From Pyrinomonadaceae bacterium (lineage in GTDB: Bacteria > Acidobacteriota > Blastocatellia > Pyrinomonadales > Pyrinomonadaceae), in NCBI GenBank assembly GCA_028284415.1, contig JANQRU010000004.1:744001-808000 (forward strand): a stretch of DNA of 64,000 nucleotides, read 5' to 3'. The translations under genes were made by a program, and so were the position numbers. The notes beneath the pieces were generated by a model. That model did not search any database. It saw only the letters and a program-made list of their open reading frames with translations, and was not told the DNA's origin. Positions 1 to 8,700 of the stretch are shown in pieces (position 1 is the first letter of the stretch; every line of letters begins with the position of its first letter).

Positions 1-107
1 CTTAATTAACCTTCTAAGAGGGCAAAATCCGTGCCTAATTTAAAGAGCTTATAAAACTAGGTTATGTGTTTTCTGAAACCCTGAATTGTGGATTATTTAG
101 CGGTTTA

Positions 108-125
108 GTGCGAAAAAGTCCGCAC
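108..125. promoter_or_regulatory. Enhancer-like dyad (UAS 1)
   Basis: GTGCG-AAAAAGTC-CGCAC: 5-bp inverted arms separated by 8 mostly A/T bases, about 62 bp upstream of the promoter at 187-202. The same TGYG-N8-CRCA architecture recurs upstream of the other sigma54-type promoters in this window. I infer a binding site for the NtrC-type regulator encoded at 33808-35229. Confidence 0.7.
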
Positions 126-186
126 TTTTAGTTTTTGGAAACAATTTTTTATTAATGTACCTCAATAAAGATGGGAATTTGAAAAA

Positions 187-202
187 TGGCACGAACATTG
201 CT
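187..202 (+). promoter_or_regulatory. Sigma54 (-24/-12) promoter
   Basis: TGGCACGAACATTGCT fits the sigma54 consensus TGGCAC-N5-TTGCW at every defined position, with GG and GC exactly 10 bases apart. It is 61 bp upstream of the start of the gene at 263 and downstream of the dyad at 108-125. Confidence 0.88.
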
Positions 203-262
203 CAATGAAATAAGTAGAAAGGCTTAAAAAGAGCCGCAAAACATAAAACAGGAGACAAGACT

Positions 263-454
263 ATGTTAGAAAGAATCTATTTTTCAATTTGGGGATTATA
301 TATATTAACCGCTGCAATCTTTTATTTATCAGGTAGTTTTACATCCTTTACTGCTGTTGTCTTCGGGTTTGTATTCTTCGGTCTTACATTTATGGGAATG
401 ATAGGTGTGTTGCCATTTTATGTTACCCATCATACTCATCATCCGAAGCATTAA
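263..454 (+). CDS. Small two-helix membrane protein with His-rich tail
   Basis: A 63-residue protein that I do not recognise. Two hydrophobic segments (about residues 6-27 and 29-54) form a helical hairpin, and the C-terminus is a histidine-rich tail (HHTHHPKH) that could bind a metal; that is speculation from composition. The start is supported by AGGAG 9 bases upstream. It lies alone behind a textbook sigma54 promoter and an enhancer dyad, so it is probably a member of the stress regulon described in the findings. A hairpin at 477-541 follows it. Confidence 0.7.
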   Translation: MLERIYFSIWGLYILTAAIFYLSGSFTSFTAVVFGFVFFGLTFMGMIGVLPFYVTHHTHHPKH

Positions 455-476
455 TAAAACCTGATGACTCTCTGGA

Positions 477-541
477 AAAAAGAGGCTGTTCTGTGATTGA
501 CTTAAAGATGTTTTTTGAGCTTTTGCAGGATAGCCTCTTTT
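477..541. terminator. Long-loop inverted repeat between convergent genes
   Basis: AAAAGAGGCT at 477-486 pairs with AGCCTCTTTT at 532-541, and both strands run into T-rich sequence. The right arm lies inside the 3' end of the thioredoxin gene. The 45-base loop makes it weaker than a classical terminator, but its place between convergent genes fits bidirectional termination. Confidence 0.4.
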
Positions 542-939
542 GTTTGTAAACCGACAATTCGCTCAACCTGTTTGCCGCCTTTGAAAATTAACAAGGTTGG
601 TATGCTCTGAACTCTGAAGCGTCCCGCTGTTATCTGATTTGCATCTACATCAAGCTTCCCAATCATCGCTTTTCCCGAAAGTTCTCTAGCTACCTCATCA
701 AGTATCGGAGCGATCATACGACAAGGCGGACACCAAGTAGCCCAAAAATCAACCAAAACAGGTAAGGTTGATTTTTCGACCATTAAATTAAAATTCGCAC
801 CTGTAATTTCTATCGGCTTCGTGGGGAAATAAAGCTTTTCTTTGCATTTGCCACAGATTGCTTTGTCTTTATTTTCGAGTGAGATTCGATTTTTTGTTCC
901 ACAATTTTCACAGGCGATGATTTGAGATTTGTCTGCCAT
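502..939 (-). CDS. trxC: Thioredoxin 2-like protein with N-terminal zinc finger
   Basis: A 145-residue protein. The N-terminal 40 residues carry two CxxC pairs (CENC, CGKC), the zinc finger that distinguishes TrxC/Trx2 from TrxA. A thioredoxin fold follows with the active site WCPPC (the usual form is WCGPC) near residue 70 and the cis-proline in SIPTLLIF. Such proteins reduce protein disulfides in the cytosol, and the zinc finger tunes redox potential in E. coli Trx2. It lies 86 bp downstream of the VWA gene on the same strand and may share its sigma54-type promoter; no clear promoter of its own is visible in the gap. The Gly-to-Pro change at the active site is known in some family members and usually shifts redox potential. 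Confidence 0.87.
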   Translation of the reverse strand: MADKSQIIACENCGTKNRISLENKDKAICGKCKEKLYFPTKPIEITGANFNLMVEKSTLPVLVDFWATWCPPCRMIAPILDEVARELSGKAMIGKLDVDANQITAGRFRVQSIPTLLIFKGGKQVERIVGLQTKEAILQKLKKHL

Positions 940-1025
940 AAATTAACTACTTTTTTTAAAGTTTTAATAAGTCAATATTAATCGAGGGGTGAGGAGATTA
1001 AAAGCCTGTTGAAAACAAATGAGTG

Positions 1026-1988
1026 TTATTTCCCTTTTTTAGGGCTTTGATAACCCAAACGATATGTCATCGCCATTTTTTTAGAATCTTTGACCGAATT
1101 AAGTTTTACCTTTAGCTGATGCCATTTACCATCTGCTTTTTCGGGGTAAAAACCTAACGTATATTGCTTTCGTACCTCAAACGCAATTTGATTGTAAATC
1201 CTGTATAGTTCACTTGCATTTTGGACGGTTGGGGATTGTAAAGTTCCCCCCGTTCGCAATGCCAAATCCTGTAAAGCGGCACGATCAAGCCCCGTTGCGT
1301 CACTTAAAACTCTGCGAGGCTGTCCGTTTCTAGTAACGTCTGAATACTCCCATTTTTCAGCCTCATCCCAGATAATTGTGTAAATCTGTGCGTCGAGAGT
1401 TTTTAATCGTACGAGAATGTCATTGAATTTATGTTCGCTGTTATGGTCTGCACTGTCTGTAATAATCAGTAAAACTCTTTTTAAGTTTCTTGTTTTGCTG
1501 ATTTGTTCAGTAGCTGCATAAATTGCGTCATAGAGCGAATTGGGCTGACGGTATTTCCCCATCAGATGCCTGCTCACCTGCTCAGATGTTGGGACAAAAT
1601 TCGTAACCAAACTTCCGCGTTTATTGAAAACCAAAGTAAAAAAATCATCTTGTTGACGTAAACCTTTGGTAAATTCACGCAGAGATTCCAAAACAGCTTT
1701 TGTCCGCTCAGAAGTCGTCGGGTGCATATCGTAAACGATCCCGAAGGAAATCGGAGTTTCTTCAGCTGAAAAATACTTAAGCTTTTGTTTTACCCCATCA
1801 TCAAAAATCTCAAAGTTTTCTTTTTTTAATCCTTCAACAAACTTCCCTTTTTTATCAGCAATTGCCACATTTATATTAACCAAATTAGTTTCAATGTTAA
1901 TCGGTTTTTCATCTTGAGCTGAAACGGGAAAAATTAAAATTACAGATACTATTAAAAAAATTATTGCTTGTATTATTCTCATTTTCAT
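1026..1988 (-). CDS. Secreted VWFA-related domain protein
   Basis: A 320-residue protein from the ATG at 1988; a longer frame begins at a TTG at 2084, but only the shorter form starts directly with a signal peptide (hydrophobic stretch ending in VSAQ). The sequence VNINVAIADKKGKFVEGL, then ENFEIFDDGVKQKLKYF, is the hallmark of the VWFA-related family that is abundant in Acidobacteriota. A von Willebrand A fold follows, although the MIDAS position reads VYDMHPTTS (D-x-H-x-T) rather than DxSxS, so metal binding may be altered. Function is unknown; secreted VWA proteins usually mediate protein contacts. A sigma54-type promoter lies 143 bp upstream, and the thioredoxin gene follows. Confidence 0.8.
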   Translation of the reverse strand: MKMRIIQAIIFLIVSVILIFPVSAQDEKPINIETNLVNINVAIADKKGKFVEGLKKENFEIFDDGVKQKLKYFSAEETPISFGIVYDMHPTTSERTKAVLESLREFTKGLRQQDDFFTLVFNKRGSLVTNFVPTSEQVSRHLMGKYRQPNSLYDAIYAATEQISKTRNLKRVLLIITDSADHNSEHKFNDILVRLKTLDAQIYTIIWDEAEKWEYSDVTRNGQPRRVLSDATGLDRAALQDLALRTGGTLQSPTVQNASELYRIYNQIAFEVRKQYTLGFYPEKADGKWHQLKVKLNSVKDSKKMAMTYRLGYQSPKKGK

Positions 1989-2130
1989 TGCTCTTGTTTT
2001 ATACAAAATATTATTTTTAAATACAAAAAAAGCGTGTGCCTTGAAAGTTTCTTTTCGATTATGACTGCTCGAAGGGTTTTTCAATAATCATATGGCAGCT
2101 TTCAGACTCACGCTTATGTAAATGTTAAGA

Positions 2131-2146
2131 GCAAAGATTGTGCCAA
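2131..2146 (-). promoter_or_regulatory. Sigma54 (-24/-12) promoter of the VWA gene
   Basis: On the minus strand TTGGCACAATCTTTGC matches TGGCAC-N5-TTGC at every defined position. It drives the VWA gene and possibly the thioredoxin gene. A dyad at 2227-2244 lies about 80 bp upstream. Confidence 0.86.
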
Positions 2147-2226
2147 CTATGGAAAACCCTACAAACCTTGTAAACATTGGACTTATTAAACATAAGCTAT
2201 TTTCTTGGTACATTTTATAACTATTT

Positions 2227-2244
2227 CTGCGGAAAATTTCGCAG
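2227..2244. promoter_or_regulatory. Enhancer-like dyad (UAS 2)
   Basis: CTGCG-GAAAATTT-CGCAG is a perfect 5-bp-arm dyad with the 8-base A/T-rich spacer shared with the other sites. It is about 80 bp upstream of the sigma54-type promoter at 2131-2146. Confidence 0.72.
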
Positions 2245-2289
2245 TTAGGTGAGGAATATTACCAACACTCAATGAGAGGATGAAATAAA

Positions 2290-2336
2290 TAAAAAAAGAG
2301 TAAGCTCATTATAAAAATTTCTTCCTAAGCTTACTC
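2290..2336 (-). terminator. Intrinsic terminator of the CBS/PRT operon
   Basis: GAGTAAGCT at 2298-2306 pairs with AGCTTACTC at 2328-2336; on the minus strand the stem is followed by seven T residues. It lies just after the stop of the zinc-ribbon gene at 2388. Confidence 0.75.
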
Positions 2337-2387
2337 GTATCTTTTCTAGTCTTTACTTCAAAAAATAGTCTTATTTCTAGACCTTAT

Positions 2388-2624
2388 TTAATGTGAATGA
2401 GCCAAATCTTCGTACTCATCTATACAACTTTCGCAAAGAAACGGATTTTCTGAAGTCTTTTCGATAATTTTGGTCACATCTTTAAAAATTAATTCATTCA
2501 CGAAAACTTTTTGTCCGCAAATACTGCAAAATAATTCATTTTGATTTTCATCAGTTTTATATTTGGTCGGACTACCTAATTTATTTTCGATATCACCTTC
2601 ATAATATGCTCTGATTCTTTCCAT
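2388..2624 (-). CDS. Small zinc-ribbon-like protein
   Basis: A 78-residue acidic protein with two CxxC pairs (CSIC near residue 33, CESC near residue 65) that probably form one zinc-binding site. The C-terminus ends in HSH. I recognise no family. It is the last gene of a three-gene operon after the phosphoribosyltransferase (23-bp gap) and the CBS protein, and is followed by a terminator. Its role is unknown; zinc ribbons of this size often bind proteins or nucleic acids. Confidence 0.65.
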   Translation of the reverse strand: MERIRAYYEGDIENKLGSPTKYKTDENQNELFCSICGQKVFVNELIFKDVTKIIEKTSENPFLCESCIDEYEDLAHSH

Positions 2625-2647
2625 AAAGTCCTCTCTAATCTTAAAAT

Positions 2648-3334
2648 TTATGCTGCCTTGCGATCTTGCAATTTTTCGCCCGATGCCATTTTGTTAGCAT
2701 CCTCAAGAAGATCGCAGACTTCTGCATCGCTCACCTGTGTAAAATCCTTGTACCACCTTCCAACTCCAAAAAATGGCTCAGGTCTCAGTAAAAATACACA
2801 CCTTTCATTTGCATCTTGGATGATGAGATCACAAGCATCTATTGAAGCAACGGGACTGGCAATAACAATTTCTCTAGGCTCTGACATCCTGATCACCGTT
2901 ACTGCAGCACTCATAGTTGCTCCCGTTGCTATGCCGTCATCAATTAAGATCACTGTTTTATTTTCCAGGTCTAAGGCAGAAGCTCCTTCACGATAAAGAT
3001 TCTCCCGCCTTTCCAGTTCAGTCTGTTCTTTGGTAATAACTTCCTCAATTAATGAATCGGGAATCCTAAAGGTTTCTATCAATGATTTGTTGAAAACCGT
3101 GGTTCCCCCTGAAGCTATTGCCCCTAGAGCTAATTCTTCACGCGAAGGAACTCCAAGCTTACGGACAATAAAAACATCCAGATTAGCGTTTAGAGCTTTA
3201 GCTACCTCAAAAGCAACAGGCACTCCTCCGCGTGGTAAAGCGAGAATTATTAAATCTTCGCGGCTTTTGTACTCTAAAAGTCTCTCTGCTAGAGCTTTTC
3301 CACCTTCTATTCTATTTTCGAAACTCTGAAGCAT
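2648..3334 (-). CDS. Phosphoribosyltransferase-family protein
   Basis: A 228-residue protein of the type I phosphoribosyltransferase fold. The PRPP-binding loop is clear: VILIDDGIATGATMSAAV near residues 129-147, and the N-terminal part (LALPRGGVPVAFEVAKAL) carries the usual flexible-loop segment. Members of this subfamily are often encoded beside universal stress proteins and CBS proteins, as in the mycobacterial dormancy regulon; their substrate is mostly unknown. It follows the CBS gene with a 6-bp gap and precedes the zinc-ribbon gene. It should be cytosolic. I cannot tell whether it makes nucleotides or acts on another base. Confidence 0.86.
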   Translation of the reverse strand: MLQSFENRIEGGKALAERLLEYKSREDLIILALPRGGVPVAFEVAKALNANLDVFIVRKLGVPSREELALGAIASGGTTVFNKSLIETFRIPDSLIEEVITKEQTELERRENLYREGASALDLENKTVILIDDGIATGATMSAAVTVIRMSEPREIVIASPVASIDACDLIIQDANERCVFLLRPEPFFGVGRWYKDFTQVSDAEVCDLLEDANKMASGEKLQDRKAA

Positions 3335-3340
3335 ATTTCT

Positions 3341-3805
3341 TTAAAGCAAAATATTGACGCCATCACGACGTTTATGGTTGTTAACGAATGTTCTTCTTAT
3401 TCTTAGAAGTTTGGCTGTCTCGAATGCGATCTTTCGACGGTGGAGATCTGATTCTTTGATAATCCCTTGTAAAACTCCCTCATCATCAAGAACGGGTAAG
3501 TGGTGTATGTTGTTGTCTTTTAGAATGCGATAGCAAACCTCTATGTCTGTATCGAGATAGACTACGACTACCTTATCTGTCATCACGTCTCCAGCTGTTA
3601 CTTCCGAAGGTTTTTTATCTTCGGAAACGATACGAACTGTGATGTCACGATCAGTTATTATTCCGATAGGCTTTCCATTTTCTCCGTTTGCAAAAATAGG
3701 AATACAAGTGCACTGATTATCTCTCATCAACTTAGCAACTTCTTCTATGTTTGTATCAACATTTGCCCAAATCGGATTTTTTGTCATTAACTCTTTAACT
3801 TTCAT
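3341..3805 (-). CDS. Tandem CBS-domain protein
   Basis: A 154-residue cytosolic protein made of two CBS domains (about residues 1-62 and 70-130). The pattern VKELMTKNPIWANVDTNIEEVAKLMRDNQCTCIPI, read in parts, and GIITDRDIT and LPVLDDEGVLQGIIKESDL are typical. CBS pairs bind adenine nucleotides or report energy state, and the architecture is that of the mycobacterial hypoxic response protein Hrp1. First gene of the operon with the phosphoribosyltransferase and zinc-ribbon genes, 45 bp downstream of a sigma54-type promoter. Confidence 0.9.
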   Translation of the reverse strand: MKVKELMTKNPIWANVDTNIEEVAKLMRDNQCTCIPIFANGENGKPIGIITDRDITVRIVSEDKKPSEVTAGDVMTDKVVVVYLDTDIEVCYRILKDNNIHHLPVLDDEGVLQGIIKESDLHRRKIAFETAKLLRIRRTFVNNHKRRDGVNILL

Positions 3806-3849
3806 TAATTTCTCCTATGATTTTCAATATTTCGATTTAATTAATTAGT

Positions 3850-3865
3850 GCAAAGAGTGTGCCTA
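3850..3865 (-). promoter_or_regulatory. Sigma54 (-24/-12) promoter of the CBS operon
   Basis: Minus strand TAGGCACACTCTTTGC: GG and GC are 10 bases apart with CAC and TTTGC retained. It sits 45 bp before the CBS start codon and 107 bp from the dyad at 3972-3989. Confidence 0.83.
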
Positions 3866-3971
3866 TTTGAGAGGTTTTCCGTAACTAAAGAAAAAATAAA
3901 CAGATGCGGGAAATTTGATGAGAAACCGGAGTTTGCAAAGTGGTTTAGAATGCGAATTTTTTCTCAAAATA

Positions 3972-3989
3972 TTGCGTAAACTTTCGCAC
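3972..3989. promoter_or_regulatory. Enhancer-like dyad (UAS 3)
   Basis: TTGCG-TAAACTTT-CGCAC has the shared TGYG-N8-CRCA form. A second, degenerate half (ATGCG at 3950-3954) precedes it. It lies between the CBS operon promoter and the end of the membrane protein gene at 3993. Confidence 0.65.
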
Positions 3990-3992
3990 TTT

Positions 3993-4700
3993 TTACGAAT
4001 CCTTATCTAATTTATGAGGTATGATTTTTACTAAAAAGAATCCCGTAATTATTCCGACGGACAAACCTGAGAGAAGTCCGCCAATACTGCCTAAAACCAA
4101 GACAGTCAATAGGTTGCTCTCCTCGCTTGGAATGGATGCCACGATAAATATCCAAATAAGTGCGACTGACCAACCGATGGCATTTCCGATAATCCAAAAC
4201 TAAGCTTTTTCGGCAAACTTTTTCAAAACCGTCCATTGAGCAAAACCAAAGATAGCTCCGACGATCAAACCCAACACTGCGGCAAACACCATCGTCCAGA
4301 CAAGCGGTAAATCAGGTTGATTTTGTGTTGTACCAGCCTCATCTCCAACAACAAAAAAGATTGATGGTATCGTGCCTAAAAACCAACCAAGTGCAGCTAC
4401 CAGAACGGTCGGTCTTATCCAAGTAATGGCTGACATCTTCTCGAAAATTAAGCGTAGTACCCGCCATTGAAAATATCCAACGCTCAAACCTTCCAATGCA
4501 CCCGCAAATATCATTACAACTAAAACAAAAACTTTTTCCATAACACCTGCGGGCTCACCGATCAACAACCAAATCAAGCGTGCTATTAATGCGGCTATAG
4601 CGATTCCCAATATTTCCCCGAAAGAACAAAATAATATCCATTTGGGATAAATTCTCTGATTGTTTTCAGTTTCAATTTTTTTGTCGGATAAGTTTTCCAT
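3993..4700 (-). pseudogene. Multi-helix membrane protein interrupted by an in-frame TAG
   Basis: The frame from 4700 runs 166 codons to a TAG at 4202-4200, then continues in the same frame for 68 codons to TAA at 3995-3993. The downstream part is plainly the same protein: it starts FWIIGNAIGWSVALIWIFIV and contains GSIGGLLSGLSVGIITGFFL, which repeats the glycine-spaced helix pattern of the upstream part (GALEGLSVGYFQWRVL; GLIVGAIFGFAQWTVL). The whole would be a membrane protein of about 235 residues with roughly six helices and internal repeats. Function is unknown. A sigma54-type promoter lies upstream. Either a recent nonsense mutation, a sequencing error, or read-through; I favour a truncated gene. 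Confidence 0.7.
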
Positions 4701-4720
4701 TTGCTTTCAAAAATTTTTGA

Positions 4721-4736
4721 GCAACATCCGTTCCAT
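4721..4736 (-). promoter_or_regulatory. Sigma54 (-24/-12) promoter of the interrupted membrane gene
   Basis: Minus strand ATGGAACGGATGTTGC: GG-N10-GC with TTGC intact and one change in the -24 CAC. It is 21 bp before the start codon at 4700. It faces away from the promoter at 4979-4995, and the dyad at 4810-4827 lies between the two. Confidence 0.72.
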
Positions 4737-4809
4737 TTTCTTGAATTAGTTTTGATTTACTTTCACGAAGATTTTGGTTGGTTTCTTCTTTCTTTCAACT
4801 TCGTTGAAA

Positions 4810-4827
4810 GTGCGGATTTTTTCGCAT
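4810..4827. promoter_or_regulatory. Enhancer-like dyad (UAS 4), shared by divergent promoters
   Basis: GTGCG-GATTTTTT-CGCAT. It sits between the divergent sigma54-type promoters at 4721-4736 and 4979-4995, about 75 and 150 bp from them, so one enhancer could serve both genes. Confidence 0.68.
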
Positions 4828-4978
4828 CTGATAGCGAACTTTTTCTCAAAAGTTTCTCTATTTTGTACTGGTAAACTTGCATAGGAGTTCGTTTTAATGA
4901 AGTTTATATCTATTCCTATGTCCATTTTTACTTCGGATGCTAATGCCTTCCATATTTAAGAATAATTTGAACTCTCAC

Positions 4979-4995
4979 TTGGCATAAACCTTGCT
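4979..4995 (+). promoter_or_regulatory. Sigma54 (-24/-12) promoter of the first SH3b lipoprotein
   Basis: TTGGCATAAACCTTGCT: GG-N10-GC, with GGCA and CTTGCT retained. It overlaps the first bases of the longest open frame (4991), which shows that translation must start further down, at 5036. Confidence 0.83.
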
Positions 4996-5035
4996 ATTTC
5001 TTCTCTTTAGTAAATGGAGATTTACGGAGGAGATC

Positions 5036-5539
5036 ATGAAAAAATCATTCACTATCGTAATAATTTTGCTACTTTCGTTAATTCTTGGTTGCGTCTTTCC
5101 ATTCGATTCAGGACAGAAAGAGCGACAGAATGACAGCCCAAGAACTGAAAAACCAGATTCAGAAGAAAATGAAAGGCTGCGAGAAAAAATCGCTCAGCTT
5201 GAAAAAGAAAAGCTTGAAGAAAAAATCGAAGACCTAGAGAAAAAAGTTGAAGATCAGAAAAAACAACCCACGACTAAAACAGTTGTGAAAACCGTCCCGG
5301 TTAAAAAACCACCCAAGGGTTTTGTTCGGGTTAATTCACCGAGGGATGGATTTCTGGCACTTAGATCACAGCCCAGTGTCCAAAGTGGTTATAGAATAAT
5401 AAAAATTCCACATGGAGCAGTACTTTCTGTTTATTCCTGCACGGGAGTAACCTCTGTAGGAGGCAGAAGAGGGCGCTGGTGTCGTACGGTTTATGCAAAT
5501 AATTCCGGCTGGGTATTTGATGGTTTCTTGGTGAGGTAG
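5036..5539 (+). CDS. SH3b-domain lipoprotein (copy 1)
   Basis: A 167-residue protein starting at ATG 5036 after GGAGGAG; the longer frame from 4991 would begin inside the promoter. The signal peptide ends in the lipobox LILGC. Then comes a charged coiled coil (about residues 45-82, EKEKLEEKIEDLEKKVEDQKK) and a C-terminal bacterial SH3 domain (about 95-167: GFVRVNSPRDGFLALRSQPS). The Cys pair in YSCTGV and WCRTVY may form a disulfide. SH3b domains bind peptidoglycan or proteins, so the lipoprotein probably links membrane and wall. A close paralog is encoded at 13152-13664, and the two flank the giant gene. Confidence 0.82.
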   Translation: MKKSFTIVIILLLSLILGCVFPFDSGQKERQNDSPRTEKPDSEENERLREKIAQLEKEKLEEKIEDLEKKVEDQKKQPTTKTVVKTVPVKKPPKGFVRVNSPRDGFLALRSQPSVQSGYRIIKIPHGAVLSVYSCTGVTSVGGRRGRWCRTVYANNSGWVFDGFLVR

Positions 5540-5598
5540 TTTAGCTGCCTTTTCAATGCCAAAAAAGCGAAATTTAGCAGCTCATTAAATATCTATCA

Positions 5599-5638
5599 AT
5601 GCGGAATTTTTCACAAAGGTTTGTGAAAAATTCCGCAT
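5599..5638. promoter_or_regulatory. Paired enhancer-like dyads (UAS 5) forming a hairpin
   Basis: ATGCG-GAATTTTT-CACAA (5599-5616) is followed by its reverse complement TTGTG-AAAAATTC-CGCAT (5621-5638). Each half has the TGYG-N8-CRCA layout. Together they make an 18-bp stem with a 4-base loop followed by a T run, so the element is also a good intrinsic terminator for the lipoprotein gene. It is 61 bp upstream of the sigma54-type promoter at 5700. Confidence 0.72.
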
Positions 5639-5699
5639 TTTTTTTCCAGCTTCGAAACTTTTAGTTCACTCTTTTCAACAACTTACCAACTTCCCAAAA

Positions 5700-5716
5700 T
5701 GGCACATCTTTTGCCC
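5700..5716 (+). promoter_or_regulatory. Sigma54 (-24/-12) promoter of the giant gene
   Basis: TGGCACATCTTTTGCCC matches TGGCAC-N5-TTGC at every defined position. It is 58 bp upstream of the giant gene and downstream of the paired dyads at 5599-5638. Confidence 0.86.
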
Positions 5717-5774
5717 ATAAGATTTTTTATAAAAATTTACTTTAAAAAAATTTACGATTTGAAAAGAAAAAGCC

Positions 5775-8700
5775 ATGAAAAAGGACACCATATTTCGCTC
5801 TTTAACCACCCTAATTTTAGCTTTAGTTTTAACAACCAACTCGTTGGTGCAAGTTGCGTTTTCCCGCCCTCCTAAAGCTAGTAAAAAACCATCCAACGAA
5901 ATCCCTGAAAAAACGGCTTATTCAAAACAACAGACGGTTGACGCCGCGACGCAGAACCTTCTCAAACGTCTGAAAGGTTCGGACAGGAGAGTTGCGAAAG
6001 TAATTGTCGGCATTGTTCGCAGGACAAACGGACAAACCGAGAAAATCATCGGTGTCGGCTCGCATATGCTTGGAAATGGTACTTTCAAAGACCCGCTGGT
6101 AAATAACGGAACATCGGATTTTGATTACCGCTTTGTTTACAAAGGCGATAAAGCTAGTGCGATCCGTCGTTACAAACAAGTACAAAAAGAATTAAGAGAA
6201 GCGATTTTGAGAGAATTTGGAAGCGACGGCAAACTCATTCTTTCAAAAATAAACCTGTATCCACCCGAACAAGTTATCGGAAATATAGATGATTCGGCTC
6301 AAGCGATAAAAGATTTGAACAATGCCGGAATCAATCCGAATCTAGGCAAAATTCAGGTTGATGACACAGGCAAAATTATTGCTCAAAGTATTGATGTAAA
6401 AACTTACGACGGCTTGGCGGGTAAAGGTGGCAAAGCGTTTCGTGATACTTATGAAGCTTTGAAAGGTCGTGTTTTTTGGAATAACAAAGGAACGGTAAGT
6501 TCAGGGTTTGCAGATATTTTACCGTTTAACGAGGTTCGCGGAATTTACACGATCGAAGGTTCGGCAAACACGGCTAATCAACTCAAGAATTTTGTCGAAC
6601 AAAATATAAGAGAAGGCGATTACAGAGCGGCACTTAAAAACCTCAAACGGACTCAGGAGGTAATGAAAAAGGGACGCGATCTGAGCAGACTCAGCAAGAA
6701 AAATTATGTTGACGATCTGCTCGACGATATTAATAAATGCTGTACTCGGGAAGTGGACAAGGTGCTTTCAAACGGCAGAAAAATTAAAGCTACAGAGATC
6801 GTTGAAGAAGCACTCGAAGAACAATTTAAGAATCCGCAATTTAGAAGCCGTCTCAGATCTGCATTTAAGCACGTCGAACTCGACTCAGCAATGCTCAAAG
6901 AATTTGCTTTAAGAGGCAATCCGCGTGAACTCTCAATTTTGCGTGAATTGCTCGAACAAGGTGCTTCTGCTTCAAGCGGAAAATGGGCAAAAACAAGACA
7001 AGCACTTTTAGAACTCGGTGACGAATTCAGACAATTGGGCAGTTATGTTCCTTGGGGAAAAGTCTTCAAAGGATTGATGGCTGTTTTGATCGCTTATCAG
7101 GTTTATGATGTGTCGAAAAAAGCCTCGAATGAAGATTGGGAAGGAGCATATCGCGAAGCGGCATTCGGTTCGGCGACGGAAGTTGCAGTAATGGTCGGCG
7201 GTATTAAATTGATGCTGCCCGTTCTTATCATACAAATTCTGGTCGCAAGTTTTATTGATGAAGTTAAAGCCTCAAGTTACAACCGCGTCGCAAGTTATCA
7301 GGATTGTCAGAATTTGATAGCCGGAATCTATGAAGTAAAGGGACGTGAGGCAATTCTCATAAATCAGAGATACGAAACCAGCATCGAACAACTCGCAACT
7401 AAATATAACGATTACAAAGATGTCTTGAAAGAAGTTGGCAAACACGCCCGTATGGCATCCCGTCGCGGTGATAAATTTGAACCTGAGATCGAGAAATCTC
7501 TGAATGAAAGGTGCGGTAAAGAAGTTATAACCAAATGGCAAAGTAAAAGACTCGAAATTATCGGCGATGCTATTGTTCACCTAAAGAAATTTGAGGAAAC
7601 ACTTGCAAGCAGTTTGCTTGTCGGAGAATCAAATCCCGAAGAAGTCTGGCTACTGCCTGAAAAACCTGCAAAGGTTGATGTCCGTGCAACCCTTCGAGGC
7701 GATCTGGCTTCGATCCAGCAACATCTAAGGGAATTCGAAAAAACGATCAAGTCCGTCGGCGGATATGTTTCGGTCAAGCATTATTACAAATGGATTCCGT
7801 TGAATCTCGAAGATGAAAATCTTACTTCCGCAGATCGACCTGTTTTTGACCGAGAAAGAGCTTCAAGAACCTTTAATTTTAATGAAGACGGAAATAAAAA
7901 TCTGCGTCTTGAATATCGAATCGAAGTTAAAGTTCAGACAACTGCTGACGATATTTTCGACGTTGCAAGATCAGGATATTTGAACACCTCTCTCGTTAAG
8001 ACCGTTCCGTTTAACATAAATGTCTTGTCGCCAAAAGGTATTGCAGAGATCATCGGACCGCAGACCGCCAAAGCAAATTCCAATGTCAATTTAACTGCCA
8101 AAACAGACAGCAATTTACAAAAACTGAACCCGAGATTTGTCTGGTATGACCTGACCGCAAATTCTAACCCGAAAGGAGGCAAGAATTATTCATTTACACC
8201 GACTGAAGATGAGCGATCAAAGAGAGTTCTGTTAGAGGTCTTTGCCAATATCAACGGCGAAGATATGAAAGTTGCTCAAGCAGAAAAGATCATTTCTGTT
8301 GGGACAAAAGATGACAAGAAAGAGGATGAAGAACCAACTAAACCTGATACAGAAACAGTTACGACTTCGGGAGCGATCAAAATAACTGCTCCAAAGGAAG
8401 TTCTAGCAGGGGAGATCTTTGACCTCAAAGCTCTTATTCCAAAAGAGATGCAGGAAAGAAAAGGAATTATGGCAGTCGGAGATTATGAATGGGATGCCGA
8501 TTCTGCTTGTCAGGTGGATGAAAAAGAATCTCTGGCACGATTCATTTCGCCATATCAAGATAAAGAATATAAAGAGAAAATCAAATTATTTATATGGTCG
8601 AAAATGCAATCTGACCTTCAAAAGAAAGGCGGAGCTAAACCTCTAATTGAGCCTGATGCGGTTGTAATCTTAAATATCGTTCCTTCATATCTTAAAGGCA

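Larger units (their letters stand above)
1..262. other. 5' intergenic region with enhancer and sigma54 promoter
   Basis: No gene is visible in the first 262 bases. The stretch holds a dyad at 108-125 and a sigma54-type promoter at 187-202, listed separately, followed by the leader and ribosome binding site (AGGAG at 250-254) of the small gene at 263. The first 100 bases show nothing else that I can support. Confidence 0.6.

Noticed and set aside
2658..3329. Two plus-strand reading frames opposite the phosphoribosyltransferase gene
   Set aside because: They are shadows of a gene with a clear PRPP motif on the other strand and have Ser/Leu-rich composition without ribosome binding sites.
4012..4236. 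Overlapping minus-strand reading frame beyond the membrane gene at 4200
   Set aside because: Its Arg/Cys-rich translation looks like no protein. The true continuation of the membrane gene is in the original frame after the TAG at 4200-4202, so this is not a frameshift.
5675..5896. Minus-strand reading frame over the promoter and start of the giant gene
   Set aside because: It covers the sigma54 promoter and signal peptide region of the giant gene and has no homology-like features.
5960..6150. Nucleotidyltransferase domain at the start of the giant protein
   Set aside because: GVGSHMLGN and SDFDYRF only vaguely resemble the GS-DxD pattern; no convincing third carboxylate or domain was seen, so it is not annotated as such.
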